Notes: generated from the sequence alone by a model not told the origin. Positions 11,430 through 23,608 are shown, numbered from the stretch's first letter. The stretch is DNA of 64,000 nucleotides from Siphonodentalium dalli (GCA_032622095.1 CP136064.1:171252310-171316309), one strand, 5' to 3'. A program made the numbers and translations.

Positions 11430-12202
11430 GCTCACAAATTAGTGCTATTTGCAGCAAGTCCAAAGCTGCAAGCAGATTCATCAGACACTCCGTCATCATC
11501 GACATTGAATGTTTGCCTCCCAAGTGGAGTGAGCCATAAGGCTGTTCATTCCTTTCTCAGATATCTCTATGAAGGATACCTCAGAATCACAAGTGATATT
11601 GCAAACGACTTGCTGGATATTGCAAACTTTCTACAGATCCAAAGTTTAATAAAGTATTCGGAAGGATTTCTGAACTCCAATGATGATGGGTCAAACAATG
11701 GTCTCTTCAACAAGATTAAAAGTGACATTTCTTACGTTCGAATGGTTGAATGTGGTGAAAGTGAGTTAAGTGACATATCTTTTCAACGAGATGGGAATCG
11801 TGACTTACGTACGAAGCGGCCTAGGGAGCAGGATAAATTTTCCAATTCAGCAAAAAAAACAAAAGGTCCAGAATCAACAAGACTGCAGGCTAATGCCTCT
11901 TCTGACGTAAACTCACATCATGACCTTCCTTGTACACTCAAGACAAATGTATTAAACAGTGATGGCTTACCGATAAACTCAAGATCTAGTGCTAGTTCAA
12001 TATCAGCCAGCGTTCTGAAAAGTTCACAATCTTCAGCATATTCCATTTCCACATCTATCACTTCTGGTCAGTCGAACAATGTTGAGACAAGAGCAAGCAT
12101 TGCTGGTCACTGCATTCCAGGTGCTACAGATGTTCAAGCCGTGGGTACACCAGAAACTGCTATCAGTTCTGTTCAAACTACTAGTCAGCCTGAACATCTT
12201 GG
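11430..12202 (+). CDS. BTB/POZ domain exon of a nuclear regulator (partial gene)
   Basis: An exon of 773 nt opens right after the acceptor TTTAAATTTTCAG and ends at the donor GG|GTGAGT. It opens with AHKLVLFAASP, the start of the second half of a BTB domain, and the pattern VHSFLRYLYEGYL, DLLDIANFLQIQSL and YSEGFL completes it by about residue 82. BTB domains dimerise and recruit chromatin partners. Residues about 129-146 (TKRPREQ, then AKKTKG) look like a bipartite nuclear localisation signal; the rest is a Ser/Thr-rich linker. The exon begins in phase 0 and ends with two bases of a codon, which the exon at 23609 completes as GGT. The N-terminal BTB half must lie on an upstream exon, not found here. 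Reading into the intron meets TGA at 12204. Domain call is firm; gene name is not recognised. Confidence 0.88.
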
Positions 12203-12254
12203 GTGAGTTATTGGTAGAGAACATAGTCATGTAGGTGTAAATATATCAGCAAAT

Positions 12255-12690
12255 TGTATTAAAGGCCCACTTAATTTTCGAATCACCAGATCACATTATA
12301 TACAACATATTCCATATTATATACCATTTGCTAGAGGAAGCTCCAAAACATTGTATTATCAACTGATCCGGTCGAATAAAATGGGAACATATTGTTTTTG
12401 TCAAGGTACTGGGGTGTGTTCTGTGATTAATTTTGATCCAGACTGTTCTATAAAGTCTATTATTCTCAATGGAAGGGGAATAACTATATCTCTTAGCTTG
12501 AATTCTGATGCATTCTGGGTTGATAGGGGGGGAAGTCTTGGAATGAATCTGAGAATCTCTATCACTTGGTGGACACTCCAAGGCCACAGCTGTTCCGTAT
12601 TCTTGTGGAATATATATATTTTTGGTTCCTCTTCCAAATGGGATATAATATGGGATATGTTGTGTATATTGTAATTTGGTCATTCAAAAA
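12255..12690. mobile_element. TIR element, about 435 bp, just inside the BTB intron
   Basis: The left arm (ACAACATATTCCATATTATA, CCATTTGCTAGAGGAAGC) is matched by the reverse complement of the right arm (GGTTCCTCTTCCAAATGGG, GGGATATGTTGTGTATATTG), giving TIRs of about 55-60 bp. Frames of 107 and 130 residues are open on opposite strands but resemble nothing known. It starts about 50 bp after the BTB exon donor. Confidence 0.55.
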
Positions 12691-13355
12691 TTATGTGGGA
12701 ATTTAAGAATGAGACCTAATTTTGAAATTAGATTACTGTTTTTTACGTTCCTGTTTATCATTTCTATAGTTTCAGAGCTTGTGACATAAAAATTGAGAAA
12801 CGTCGCTGCGGATAATGTAATGGGGAAAGGAGAGGAGTGTCCACATTCATATTTCTAACTACCATTCACTGTTCATATAGGTTATATAGGTTACTTAGTC
12901 ATATGTATTCAAGATAAGTTGAAAATGCAGATTAGATATGGGCTGAAGAAAACATAAGATTTATGCTACTTTACATGTACATATGCCCAACATAATAAAA
13001 ACATTATGCTGATGAATATTTACACCCTTAATAGTCAAATCATAATAGGTGAAACTTTATTTCAAAGGCTTAGCCAGTCCATTGGTCGTTTGGACAGGAA
13101 GTTTTACTCTTGAACAATTAAGCAGATTTTTACTCTTGAACAATTAAACAGATTTTTTTACAAATCATATATGTATCATACATGAAATTATAAAATCGCA
13201 TCGTTTTTAATGTAATGGTCGTAGAAAAAGCATAATTTTATTATGTAGGCTTCGGAATAATTTTAGCGACTTAAACGGCGACAAATTTAAAGATTTTTTG
13301 ACAAATAGTCCAAATTGTGTAACTTGTGGTTCCAGTATGAGATTGCCAATCACTA
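12691..13355. other. Intron, nothing recognised
   Basis: AT-rich intron sequence between a TIR element and a hairpin-headed array. A short duplicated phrase (TTTTACTCTTGAACAATTAA) lies at 13100-13150; no gene seen. Confidence 0.5.
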
Positions 13356-13360
13356 TTTAT

Positions 13361-14815
13361 CCCCCGAATTTTTTTTTTCCGGGGGACTATTAAAATAGCC
13401 GGTGTGCATCTGGAAATGGTTTCCGGATAACCTTAGTTTCGGTTATTAGATCAAAAGCAAATTGCGAGAGTTATGGCCCTTTTTTTACTTAGAATCTTAA
13501 AAAAAAAAAAAAATTGTGATCATATCTGAACCAAATTTGGTATGTGAGTTTATCAGCCCAAAATACAGGTCAAGTTCCAATATGGGTTTGCTCCGCCCAT
13601 TTTTGCGAGAGTTGTGGTCCTTTTTCGACTTGGAATCCTGTCAATTTCTGATATCCGGATGATAACTTCAGTTTGTGTGATCATATCTAAACCAAATTTG
13701 GAATGTGCGTTTATCAGCTCGAAAAAAGGTCAAGTTCAAATATGGGTACAATCCGGATGATAACTTTAGTTTCGGTTATTAGATCAAAAGCAAATTTCAT
13801 AGGTGAGTTTATCAGACCAAAATACAGGTCAAGTTCGAATATGGGTTTGCTCCGCCCATTTTTGCAAGAGTTATGACCCTTTTTTTACTTAGAATCTTGT
13901 AATTTTCTGGTTTCCGGATGATAACTTCAGTTTGTGTGATCATATCTGAACCAAATTTGGTATGTGAGTTTATCAGCCCTATGTACAGGTCAAGTTCGAA
14001 TATGGGTTTGCGAGAGTTGTGGCCCTTTTTTGACTTGTTTTACTTAGAAAATTTCTCACTTTTTCGGTTTCCGGATGATATCTCAAGTTTGGATCCTTTA
14101 ATTGCAAATACCGTTATAATGTGGATCAGTCATATCACGATACAGGTAAAGTTCGAACCGATGATTTTTCTCAGAGTTATGGGCTTTTCGACTTAGAAAA
14201 TTCAATTTTTCTTGTAATTTTCTTCATTTTGTGCCAATTTGAGGTTATATTTTGACTTTAAGAGTTTTTTTAAGATTTGGTTATTTGTATGCATGTCAGT
14301 AATGAGACAATGCACAAGTGTCTTTAAAACTCTTATCCATATAGTATACTTCTACAAAGCCTCTGCTCCAAATGAAGCCACCGGTTCGGGGGGGCCTTTT
14401 ATTCGACTTAGAATCCTGTCAATTTCTGGTTTCCGGATGATAACTTTAGTTTGTGTGATCATATCTGAATCAAATTTAGTATGATAGTTTATCAGCCCAA
14501 AATACAAGTCAGGTTCGAATATGGGGTTGCTCTGCCCATTTTTGTGAGAGTTGTGGCCCTTTTATGACTTAGAATCCTGTCAATTTCTGGTTTCCGGATG
14601 ATAACTTTAGTTTGTGTGATCATATCTGAATCAAATTTGGTATATGAGTTTATCAGCTCGAAATACAGATCAAGTTCGAATATGGGTACTATCCACCCAT
14701 TTTTGTCTGGTTGCTTCGGATTTAGGGTCCTTGTTATTTTTTTCAGAAAAGCTGATGCCCCCAATGAAGCCACTTTTTCGGGGGACACTGTGGCCAGACG
14801 GCCTTTTATGTTTAT
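13361..14815 (+). repeat. CCCCCGA hairpin-headed tandem-core element
   Basis: Opens with the hairpin CCCCCGAA, a T run and CCGGGGG (13361-13385). Six or so diverged units follow with TTTCCGGATGATAACTT, ACCAAATTTGGTATGTGAG, CAAGTTCGAATATGGGTTTG and AGAGTTGTGGCCC. The end has two versions of AATGAAGCCAC followed by CGGGGG (14375 and 14765). It shares the core phrase with the Helentron-like family but has a different head. Confidence 0.6.
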
Positions 14816-15107
14816 TTAGAAAGAAAAAATAGCAAGAACTGGACTGCATGTAGTACACATTGGATGGACAACTATTTTGATCACTCCTAGTTATCAATGA
14901 AACAAACATTATTTTATATTCAGCTGATAAAAACTTATCATCAAAACATTTCAGCAATGATGAAATATATTGGATCAATGCAACTGAACCAACATGATAT
15001 CACTCATGTTGGTATTTAATCCACATACAAAATCTGAAAAAAATCCTAAAGTTACTAAACCTAAAGTTATCAACCAGAAAATGGGCACCGGTGATTTTTA
15101 TGTTTAG

Positions 15108-15959
15108 GCCAAAAAAAAAACATCTGTGTTTCCGGTTTCCCGACCTACCTGCCGAAATTGGGCCGACCTGGATTTTTTTTTGAATTTTTTTTTTTTTTAT
15201 GCATGTAATTGACATGTAAAATTGACACTTTTTGTCCATCAGCTTTGTCATCTACTATAAAGATAAAGGCTGGAAAATAAACCATGGCTTTATTTTAGCA
15301 CGTGCTAGAATAAAGCAAGAACGGATACTCCAACTATCATAATCAAGTCACGCTCTCAGAACTACATGTACAACCAAAAATCTTGCAATTAATTTAATTG
15401 TTTCCTAAAGAAATTCCACATTAATTTCTTATCCCATTTAAACAAATTTAATAGATGTTAACGACTTTTAAACTTTGGCGATCGATAAAAACAATACCCA
15501 TAAAGTTTGACAAGATACAAGGTTTATTTCCTCGTATGATTCAGCAAATGCGAATAAATCGGTACTGTTCTGAGGGTCGCACGGCCAGGTGAAAATGAGA
15601 TGTCAACATGATGGCATAGAAGTTATCTAGACTTTTGCTAGCAATGCCGATAGTATCAATGTTGTCATGTACAATATTGCGCAACATTGTGTCATGGTGC
15701 CATGAGCCACAGGAGATAGCATTTTCGTGTCCCTACTTTCTGGTGCATATTCTGGATATATTGTCAGATATAAAACTAGTTTTCTGTCAGAAACTTCAGC
15801 AACTGGATACAAAGGCATTGAGAATACCAACTTTTTATCTTGCTTTTAGAATATGGTACATTATAGAAAGATTTAAAAAAAAAAAAAAAAAATCCCTACC
15901 TGCCTACCTGGATTTTTTTGCTCAAGAAATCGGAAACAGACATATTTTTTTTTTTGGCC
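15108..15959. mobile_element. Harbinger-like non-autonomous element, 852 bp
   Basis: The ends are GGCC plus an A run, CATCTGTGTTTCCG on the left and CGGAAACAGACAT plus a T run, GGCC on the right. It is flanked by TTA at 15105-15107 and 15960-15962. A three-base TWA duplication is typical of PIF/Harbinger. Removing it restores TTTTTATGTTTACCCATACC, the exact head of the Helentron-like repeat, so it landed in that hairpin. No transposase frame. Confidence 0.7.
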
Positions 15960-16249
15960 TTACCCATACCATAGTATGATAAACATAGTGTCGATGTCCG
16001 GATTGACCACTCATCGTTAGTCAGTCCGTCCGTCGTCTGTCTGTCCCTAGACACTTTACGCATGATGCAATAACTCCAACACTTTCTATCTGATCAGAAC
16101 CAAATTTTGTATATGTATTTCTCAGCCCAAAATACAGATCGAGTTCGAATATGGGTTTGATCCGACTATTTTTAACTTAATTATGGCCCTTTTTCAAAAA
16201 AAATATTCACTCTTAAAAAAAAAAAGAAAAAAAAACGAAAGATCATTAA
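15960..16249 (+). repeat. Helentron/HINE-like 5' portion, interrupted
   Basis: Starts TTACCCATACCATAG and continues GTCCGGATTGACC, CCGTCCGTCGTCTG and ATATGGGTTTGATCCG like the copies at 4117 and 18447. Its first bases are separated by the Harbinger-like insertion at 15108-15959, and its distal part is cut by the composite transposon at 16250. Confidence 0.65.
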
Positions 16250-16420
16250 GGCCAAAAAAAAAAAGAGTTTTGGTTCTCGGGCAATTTTTTTTTCAAATCA
16301 ATGAGGGAGGGAGGGTTTTATTTTTATTTTTTATTTTTTTCTGCGCATAGTAAGCATGGACAAAGATACCTTCCTCTGTCTAGTAATAACCAGAAATGTA
16401 GAGGGAACTGTTATGCATAT

Positions 16421-17629
16421 TAGGGCTGGGCGATATTGGCCCCAAAAAATATCGCGATATTATGGCGACAACATCGCGATACACGATATTATCGCGATAT
16501 TATTTTGGTATATTACAATTGGTAAGTACAATGTACAATATATGCAATATTTCATAAATAAAGTTTGCACAATACATCCCTACGTTTTATTTACGATTTG
16601 TGGGTCATGAGAGGTCGAGTAAATGTGTATTGAACAATTATCAGTAACATCACAGTATACATGTATATAATGACCACTCGTCAGCAACAATTGACAGTTT
16701 GCCGACGGAGAAATAATAACTTTGAAACAAAGGGATATAATCATATAACACGGCCCACGTGCGTTTTCGCATACATTTTTTAGAGTTATATCCCTTTGAC
16801 CATAGCGCTCAACACCATGCACACATTAAGCACCGCATTCGGTTTCAAATTGCCTTTTTATTAATTTGTGAGGAATTGGTTGTTTGTGAGACTATATTTA
16901 TCAGTGGTAATTGGTAGTTGGTAGCACCGTGGGACTTCAATGTCCATATACGGCAGCCCTGGGAATTAGCGTCGACAATGCCACAATGGGCAGTGTCGAG
17001 GCAAAAGCCGACGTGAAAATTTGAAATGAATTTGCGTCGGCATTTTTTTAGCTGAGGAAAATAAATAGAGACAATCATGTTCAATTAGTTTGTGAATTTG
17101 ACATTTGTTGAAGCGATAGCAATGCCATGATCCGTACGGCACATGTCCACAAAATCATTTTACTCGCAATTTGCACACATTGAGACGATCAGCTAGACTA
17201 AGTGTGGTCAATATAAAATCTGACATCGTAATCCGTCTCCAAGCAACCGGTTACGGTTGATAGAGCAAGCTGCACCAACTTGAAAGGAGGTCATTGTGCC
17301 AGTCGCATGCGCGCGACATACCAATCTCACAGTGTAGCCAACTGATGCTAATAGTATCTCTTTGATGTGTCCGACGAAGCATATCCAACTTGACAAGCAC
17401 GTGCTCCGATGTTTTAAAACGTTTTCGACTGCGTATTTCCGGGAAGTTTGGGACTATTATACTTACTCTAACTTCGCTGTTTGTTGGGACCATATGATGG
17501 GGTTCAACCTACATGGAGAATATTACAACTTGGGACGGTATTACGATATTTTTATTTCAGACGATATTATTGACGATATCAAAATTAAAACCGGGTATAC
17601 CCGATATATCGTCATACCGCCCAGCACTA
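16421..17629. mobile_element. hAT-like element nested in left composite (1209 bp)
   Basis: Starts TAGGGCTGGGCGATAT and ends ACCGCCCAGCACTA. The 8-bp duplication ATGCATAT is perfect at 16413-16420 and 17630-17637. The interior is rich in ATCGCGATAT. Several 60-95 residue frames are open but match nothing and are shared with the inverted copy only because the DNA is duplicated. Confidence 0.8.
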
Positions 17630-17933
17630 ATGCATATAAACTCATTTAATCTTATATAAAAATGACATTGTACTACCAGTGTATGACTGGGATTACCTAC
17701 CATTATATAATGCACCTGACATTAACTACTGTTATTGTTGTCTAAAAACTTATACCGCTCCATTCTAATATGTGATCCTGAATTTAGTTCTGTGCCTTTC
17801 AATTGTATAAAGTTACATCATCATCATCAATGTTTGGGGAGTAAGTCGCCATGACTTTTACCCCTTTCACATAATAACATACATGTATAGAATAACGTAA
17901 ATGAATTAATTGTTTTAAAATTATCCATGACGT

Positions 17934-18074
17934 TTAGTCGTACATATATCGCTCGTTATAACAGTTGTTATCGAATAACTCCTTGAATTGTTGAACCGAT
18001 TCAGTGGAAACAATGTAATCTGATAAACTATTCCAGTTTGTAATCACTCTCTGGGAAAAGAAATATTTTCGCAC
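17934..18074 (-). pseudogene. Non-LTR reverse transcriptase C-terminal remnant (left copy)
   Basis: On the - strand this reads VRKYFFSQRVITNWNSL followed by a stretch like FKELFDNN and a stop. The phrase RKxFFSQRVxxxWNSLP is the hallmark near the C-terminus of many invertebrate non-LTR reverse transcriptases. Only about 46 codons survive. It is carried inside the composite transposon. Confidence 0.7.
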
Positions 18075-18446
18075 ATCATTGACTATTATGTTCTTTTGTT
18101 ACAATTAGTGTAAGTTAGTTCACAATGACTAATTGTAAGAAGAGCATGAGGGTCAGCTTATCATTTTCTTAATTGTAGTCATCTACTTCATGTTGTAAGC
18201 CTGCAAGTCACTTTTTAACACATTACATGTTAGAGCTCAATGCACACTATTATTCAACACATATCTGTATCCCCCGAAAAAAAAAAAACTTTTTTTTTTG
18301 TTTTTCCATTTTTTTTTTTCGTAAGTTTTTTTTTCATAACATCAGGCATTGCAATAAAAAGGCCTAATGCGGCCCTTTTTATTCAATGCGGCGGTGCCTG
18401 AGAACCAAAACCTTTTTTTTTTTTGGCCTAATAATTAAAAGTTTTA

Positions 18447-19792
18447 ATTTTTATGTTTACCCATACCATGTATGGTAAACATAGTGTCGTTGTCCGGATT
18501 GACCACTCGTCGTTCGTCCGTCCGTCCGTCCGTCCGTCCGTCCGTCCGTCCGTCCGTCTGTCCGTCTGTAGACACTTTACGTGTAATGCGATAACTCAAA
18601 CATTTTCTACCTGATCAAAACCAAATTTTGTATATGGGGTTTTCAGCCCAAAATACAGATCGAGTTCGAATATGGGTTTGATCCAACTTTTTTTTACAGA
18701 GTTATGTCCCTTTTTCGACTTAGAATTCACGCATTCTGCCATAACTCAAACATTTTTTATCTGATTGGAACCAAATTTGGTATGTGAGTTTCTCGGCCCA
18801 AAATACAGACCGAGTTCGAATATGGGTTTGATCCGAGTTTATTTTACGGAGTTATGGCCCTTTTTCGACTTATAATTCATGAATTCTGCCATAACTCTTG
18901 ATTGGAACCAAATTTGGTATATGAGTTTCTCAGACCAAGATACAGATTGAGTTCGAATATGGGTTTGATCGGATGTTTTTTAATGGAGTTATGGTCCTTT
19001 GACATATAGTTCACACATACTTCGATAAAGCAACCATTTTTCATCTGATAGGAGCCAAATTTGGTATATATGAGTTTCTCAACTCAAAATACAGAACGAG
19101 TTTGAATATGGGTTAGATCCAATTTGTTATAACAGAGATATGGCCCTTTTTCAACTAAGAATTATCCAATTATAACCCAAGTAACTTACAATTAATGAAT
19201 ACCTCAGCCTCACAGCTTCTCTGTGAGAGAGATAAAAAGACATGGTTTATTGAGAGTTATTTATAGCCCTCATATGTTAGCTCTCTATAAGAGACACAAA
19301 TTAGTGAATTATTGGATAAATTGATTTTGCTATCTTATTAACCACAACTTAGCCATGAAAATATATTTAACTAGACCAATGGAGCTCTCCAAGTCCTTGG
19401 ATATTGGGACTACATTGGATCAAACAGGGCAGAGATAGGTGATTTAACCCCTTTTACCCATTCCATGTCTTTTAACCTTTTCCATTAAATAAATAATTAT
19501 ATTATTTTGATATCTCACATGGCAATTTGCAACAACATGAATAGAACTGCTTACACTATGATAGTGGTGACAGGCTCTAGAGTTTAGATGTTATATTAAC
19601 CCTTCTATATTGACTCATACATTTCAATAATTTGTGTTATTACTGGTTATTATGTACATTTGTCATATACTACTTTAGATCATAACAGTATACTCTATAA
19701 TTCAACATTAAAAGATTATGATTCTGATTATAACAATTTACTATCGCCAAGGGATGGGTTAAACATCTGCCGATCGTGATCGGCCTCTCGTT
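18447..19792 (+). repeat. Helentron/HINE-like element, copy 2
   Basis: The head hairpin TTTACCCATACC/ATGTATGGTAAA is at 18456-18479, followed by a CCGT microsatellite of about 14 repeats (18508-18565) and four to five tandem units with CCAAATTTGGTATGTGAG and GAATATGGGTTTGATCC. The 3' hairpin GCCGATCGTGATCGGC is at 19769-19784, then CTCTCGTT. Same length class as copy 1. Confidence 0.65.
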
Positions 19793-19939
19793 AAATTTTA
19801 AAGTTAACAACATTTGAAAAACTAACACCATTATAACTCCACTCCACCAAGGGTACCCCTAGTCAGCACACCAAATTTGGTTTAAATCGGTCCAAAATAT
19901 TGTGTTATGTACTGGTAAATTTGTTTGGAGCGACATTAA

Positions 19940-21956
19940 CTCTTTAACCCTCAATGACGTGATTTGACATGTCTAACGGGTACCTGTAACGTTACCTGAG
20001 ACAGCCCTCACCGGTAACGTCAAGGTAGACAACAGGGCGTAATTAGCAGCGAATTTGTTGCGCTCGCTTTATGTTGATAATTTATTGAACACTGGCGAAA
20101 TAGGTAACATTTCAATGCAAATTGTATCCGTTATTCCACAACTTAAATAATTACCAGCTAAATTTTCACTCTGAGAATCACGCCTATACAACGGAACTTA
20201 TCGGTCTATATCATACAGGAATGAAGAAAATGTATAATTTTTATTTATGCCAAACTTAATTGGAAAAGTTGAGAAAGTCAGCAGAAAAATTTGGGGGGAA
20301 ATCCTTGTGATGCAAGGAATACACATCCCATCTCCGATTATAATTTAAACTTCTGTGGAGAAAACTGGAAAAATCTAGCTTTAATATCGAGTAAATCATA
20401 ACATTTAACGACGTGATCGTTGGTTGCGTCATTTTCAGTTTGTCGATTTTGCATAACACGTTGTTTATTTATCTGGTGCGATGGTATTACTCGTCTCTTA
20501 TATATAAACTAGAAGGTGACCCGACTTCGTCCGGGGTTTGACCTTGAATTGTCTATTTTGAAGGCCAAGGTCAAGTGGGGTCACGATTTGACCCGTCCAA
20601 AACACTGCCCGAACAAAAGTACCTGACAAAAGTACCCGTCGAAATCCATCCGATTTTACCCGATTTGACCTTTTAACCCGATTTGATTTCCACTCAAGTA
20701 TATAAACGCGCCTCATATACACACGCTCATTAATTATCAAGTTTCAACGTAAAGATAAATTACCATCGGTGCCCGAGATATCGCCAAGACGTCTGAAACA
20801 GTCAAATGCATCGGCCGGTTAAGCGTTAACGTGATCTAACGTTATGACCTCTAACGACGTCATAGAAGTTACGCATTGTTTTTATCCTGATGGAAGATAG
20901 TACCACTTCTTCTTGATAATTGAGGCAGATAACTAAAACGGATACATACGCATTATATATCGTTGGAAAGAGGAAAAACGAACGATTCTCATAGTGTCAT
21001 TATTATGACTGGCATTTTATTATTCGCGCTGTTTCGAATCGATTTGTAAGCACCGAACTCAAATGAAAGTCCCGTAACACAGCGTAAAAACAGATTTGAC
21101 CTCGGCACGTGAAAAGTTGACCTCGGATCTGAAAATCAATATGTCTATGCCACCCCCCGGCCGAAAATACCCCCACATACCAAGTTTCATCGAAATCGGG
21201 TCGGCCGTTTTCGAGTTCATCGCGAACACACACACAGACATACAGATCTTCCAAAATATATAATAGATAATCCCTACGATTCCCAATATCAATAAAAAAT
21301 AAAAATAAATTCAACTTCCTTATTTGGGTGAGGCTCTTGAGTGACTCGATTCTGAGATCTCTGGATTGGTCTGGCTCTTCCATCAATTATACAGGCTCTT
21401 CCAATAACCTGCCTATTGAGCCACTCTTCTGGTTTGCAACATAACACACACACGTGGTTTTAATTTCTCAAAGTTGAATTAAGAACCACAAAGTTGGTTC
21501 AAACGATATAAATTATAATTATTCAGATAGTGGCAACAAGAAATAGATCTTTGGTTTTTTCTGGCGGATTTGGAAACGTTAGAAGACAATTTCAGTACCC
21601 GTACCAGTATGTTGTAATAATTTTATTTTATTTTATTTTATTTTATTATGTCGTTGAAAATGGAATAATTATTTGCACCCCAGCCGGAACTGAAATAGAT
21701 TATTCCATATTAAACTGCACTTAGTGATATAAACTTGCCGCTACTTGACCAGAAATCGACAAGGTGTTGATCTGCAACAGTTATGTCACAGTATTCATAT
21801 TTAATAAAGCATAAAAAAACTGAATATACACCGTTTATATAAACGGAAAACTTGCCATGTAAACCAACACGTCAAATCACGTAATTGAGGAATAGGTAGC
21901 CACGTCAAATCATGTCATTGAGGGTTACGCTAGAAAACTATTTGAGTGTTAAAGAG
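19940..21956. mobile_element. piggyBac-like non-autonomous element (2017 bp)
   Basis: Flanked by TTAA at 19936-19939 and 21957-21960, the piggyBac target. The ends are CTCTTTAACCCTCAATGACG and the complement of GTGTTAAAGAG, with a subterminal GTCAAATCATGTCATTGAGG on the right. Paralogous empty site near 4795 reads ACATTAAATCCAATTCACC. It carries an ACTAG-family element at 20508-21268. No transposase found. Confidence 0.7.
20508..21268 (+). repeat. ACTAG-family element nested in piggyBac-like element
   Basis: Begins ACTAGAAGGTGACCCG and ends CCAAAATATATAATAG after ACACACACAGACATACAG. Much of it is near-identical to 6486-7218, including GCCCGAGATATCGCCAAGACG-type sequence and the phrase ACCAAGTTTCATCGAAATCG, indicating recent spread. 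Confidence 0.65.
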
Positions 21957-21986
21957 TTAAACCCAATTCACCAATTCCATCCCATG

Positions 21987-22703
21987 TAGTGTTGAAACAA
22001 CTAGTGAATTTCAAAGTCGACTAGTAGAGGCTCAAAAGTCGCGTTGCGTCGACTAGTCGGTACCCGATATCAAAACTTTCAAACATAACATGGTACGGAA
22101 AATACAGGTTTTAAATTTAATATCAGCGTTCGAGATTTCGTTTAGTCACGTGATCACCAATAAACCGGTGCCGAGCGTTGTCTCTATAAAATGTTAATGT
22201 TCCGACTAAATACGCCCTATAGTATAGGCTACGTTGTAGAATACGATAGCCAGTTCTTAATGTCAGTATCATTTATATACGGTAGCACCAATGATGTCAC
22301 CTTAAGCGACCTTCACACAGCGTCACATCATAACCCGACGGTGCAAGATCAATTGAAATATACACAGTGTCTAGATAAAAGCTGTCTCCGACAAACGATA
22401 AAGCCGCGTCAATCATTGCCATCATGTCGCAGTGATGTCTTTGACCTCAAACGACGAGTGAGACATTGTGTTGTCAATTTCATTTAATAGTCGGGTCACC
22501 GTGTGTGTCTATACTAGTAACACTGTCAATTCCGGGTGCCACCAAACGTTATACTTACCGTAACTTACGCGCAGTTAACACCGTTTATGCCGGAATCGAT
22601 CTTGAAAATGTTATACATGTAACTAATACACTATGTTCCGACTAGTCGACGTTCTGACATTTCAGTGTCGACTACAGCTAGTCGATTAATCGTTTCAACC
22701 CTA
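21987..22703. mobile_element. hAT-like non-autonomous element (717 bp)
   Basis: Starts TAGTGTTGAAACAACTAG and ends GATTAATCGTTTCAACCCTA. A perfect 8-bp duplication ATCCCATG sits at 21979-21986 and 22704-22711. The interior is rich in CGACTAGTCG palindromes. A 98-residue open frame (22191-22487) is not recognised. Confidence 0.78.
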
Positions 22704-23295
22704 ATCCCATGCCTTTGGACTACTTAGCTATTAATATGGCTATATTATTTTCTGATGTGCAGATAAAGAAAGCTATGGTATCTAATTTAAAAAAAAGGTT
22801 TCAACAATACACATCACATACTGTTAACAATAGACTAGAACATCACTCTACAGATGGTCTGAGGTCATTATAAATGTTATTGGTTTCATAGATGCCAGCC
22901 TTTAACATAAACAATGCCTGTGATTTGTTGACAGCCCAGCTGTATAATTGATACTAATGGGTCAGCAGTGAGGTGTTTATCTTGATGCCTGTTGTTGGTA
23001 GAATTTGATACATTATCATTGTAAACTTAAATTGGAATCTCTTGACCAAGTATTCCATGTCCAGATCACCTTTTCACATTTAACCCAAGGTTGTGGTGGT
23101 GCAGCATTACAAATCCTGTTCCAGTGCATTCTCTTATATAAATGGAGTGACCCATAAATTCCAATAATTTGTGTTATGTACATTGTCTATAATAGTACAT
23201 AACAGTATACTCTATAATTCAACATCAAAACTCTCATTTATCATTCCGATCATAGTAATTTACTATCGCCAAGGGGTGCACGATCGGCCTCTCGT

Positions 23296-23608
23296 TATAG
23301 TCCCCCGATATGGGGACAACCAGGAATGATAATGGTACAGATATATAGATTTATAAGACTGGTAATTCGATGGGTGACTGGGTCCTAGCCATGGCAGCTT
23401 AATTCAATTGTGTTCAGTCATAGGTATGGTGTAGGCCCCAGACATTCACCAACAATAGGCCCTCCCACCCTTGTCGATGACCTGTCGACCAACACAAGAC
23501 AATTGGTTTGGACATTCTATTTCTATTTCCTGGATAACTTGACCAAAGAAAACCCCAAAATCATGTAAAGCGAGCATGTTTTATAATTTTCTTTTCTTTT
23601 GATTTCAG
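23296..23608. other. Intron end, single-copy-looking
   Basis: No repeat recognised. The last 20 bases hold a pyrimidine tract (TTTTCTTTTCTTTTGATTTC) ending in AG, a good acceptor for the next exon. Confidence 0.6.

Larger units (their letters stand above)
16250..18428. mobile_element. Composite transposon, left copy (2179 bp)
   Basis: TIRs of about 30 bp: GGCC, an A run and GTTTTGGTTCTC on the left, GAGAACCAAAAC, a T run and GGCC on the right. The flanks are TAA at 16247-16249 and 18429-18431, a TWA target duplication as in PIF/Harbinger. It contains a complete hAT-like element (16421-17629) with its own 8-bp duplication and a reverse-transcriptase C-terminal fragment on the - strand. A near-identical inverted copy lies at 29749-31860. 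No intact transposase is present, so it needs help in trans. Confidence 0.8.
19793..23295 (+). repeat. Helentron/HINE-like 3' portion, split by two insertions
   Basis: Bases 19830-19939, 21961-21986 and 22712-23295 together match copy 1 (about 4680-5471) in order. The interruptions are a piggyBac-like element (19940-21956) and a hAT-like element (21987-22703). The terminal hairpin is partly deleted (GGGGTGCACGATCGGCC at 23274). Copy 1 serves as the uninterrupted paralogue. Confidence 0.65.

Noticed and set aside
12291..12683. 130-codon minus frame and 107-codon plus frame over the same DNA
   Set aside because: Opposite overlapping frames inside a TIR element with no motif; likely chance.
16580..17649. 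Several 60-95 codon frames conserved between 16.5-17.6 kb and 30.5-31.5 kb
   Set aside because: Conservation is due to duplication of the whole transposon; frames overlap on both strands and have no motif.
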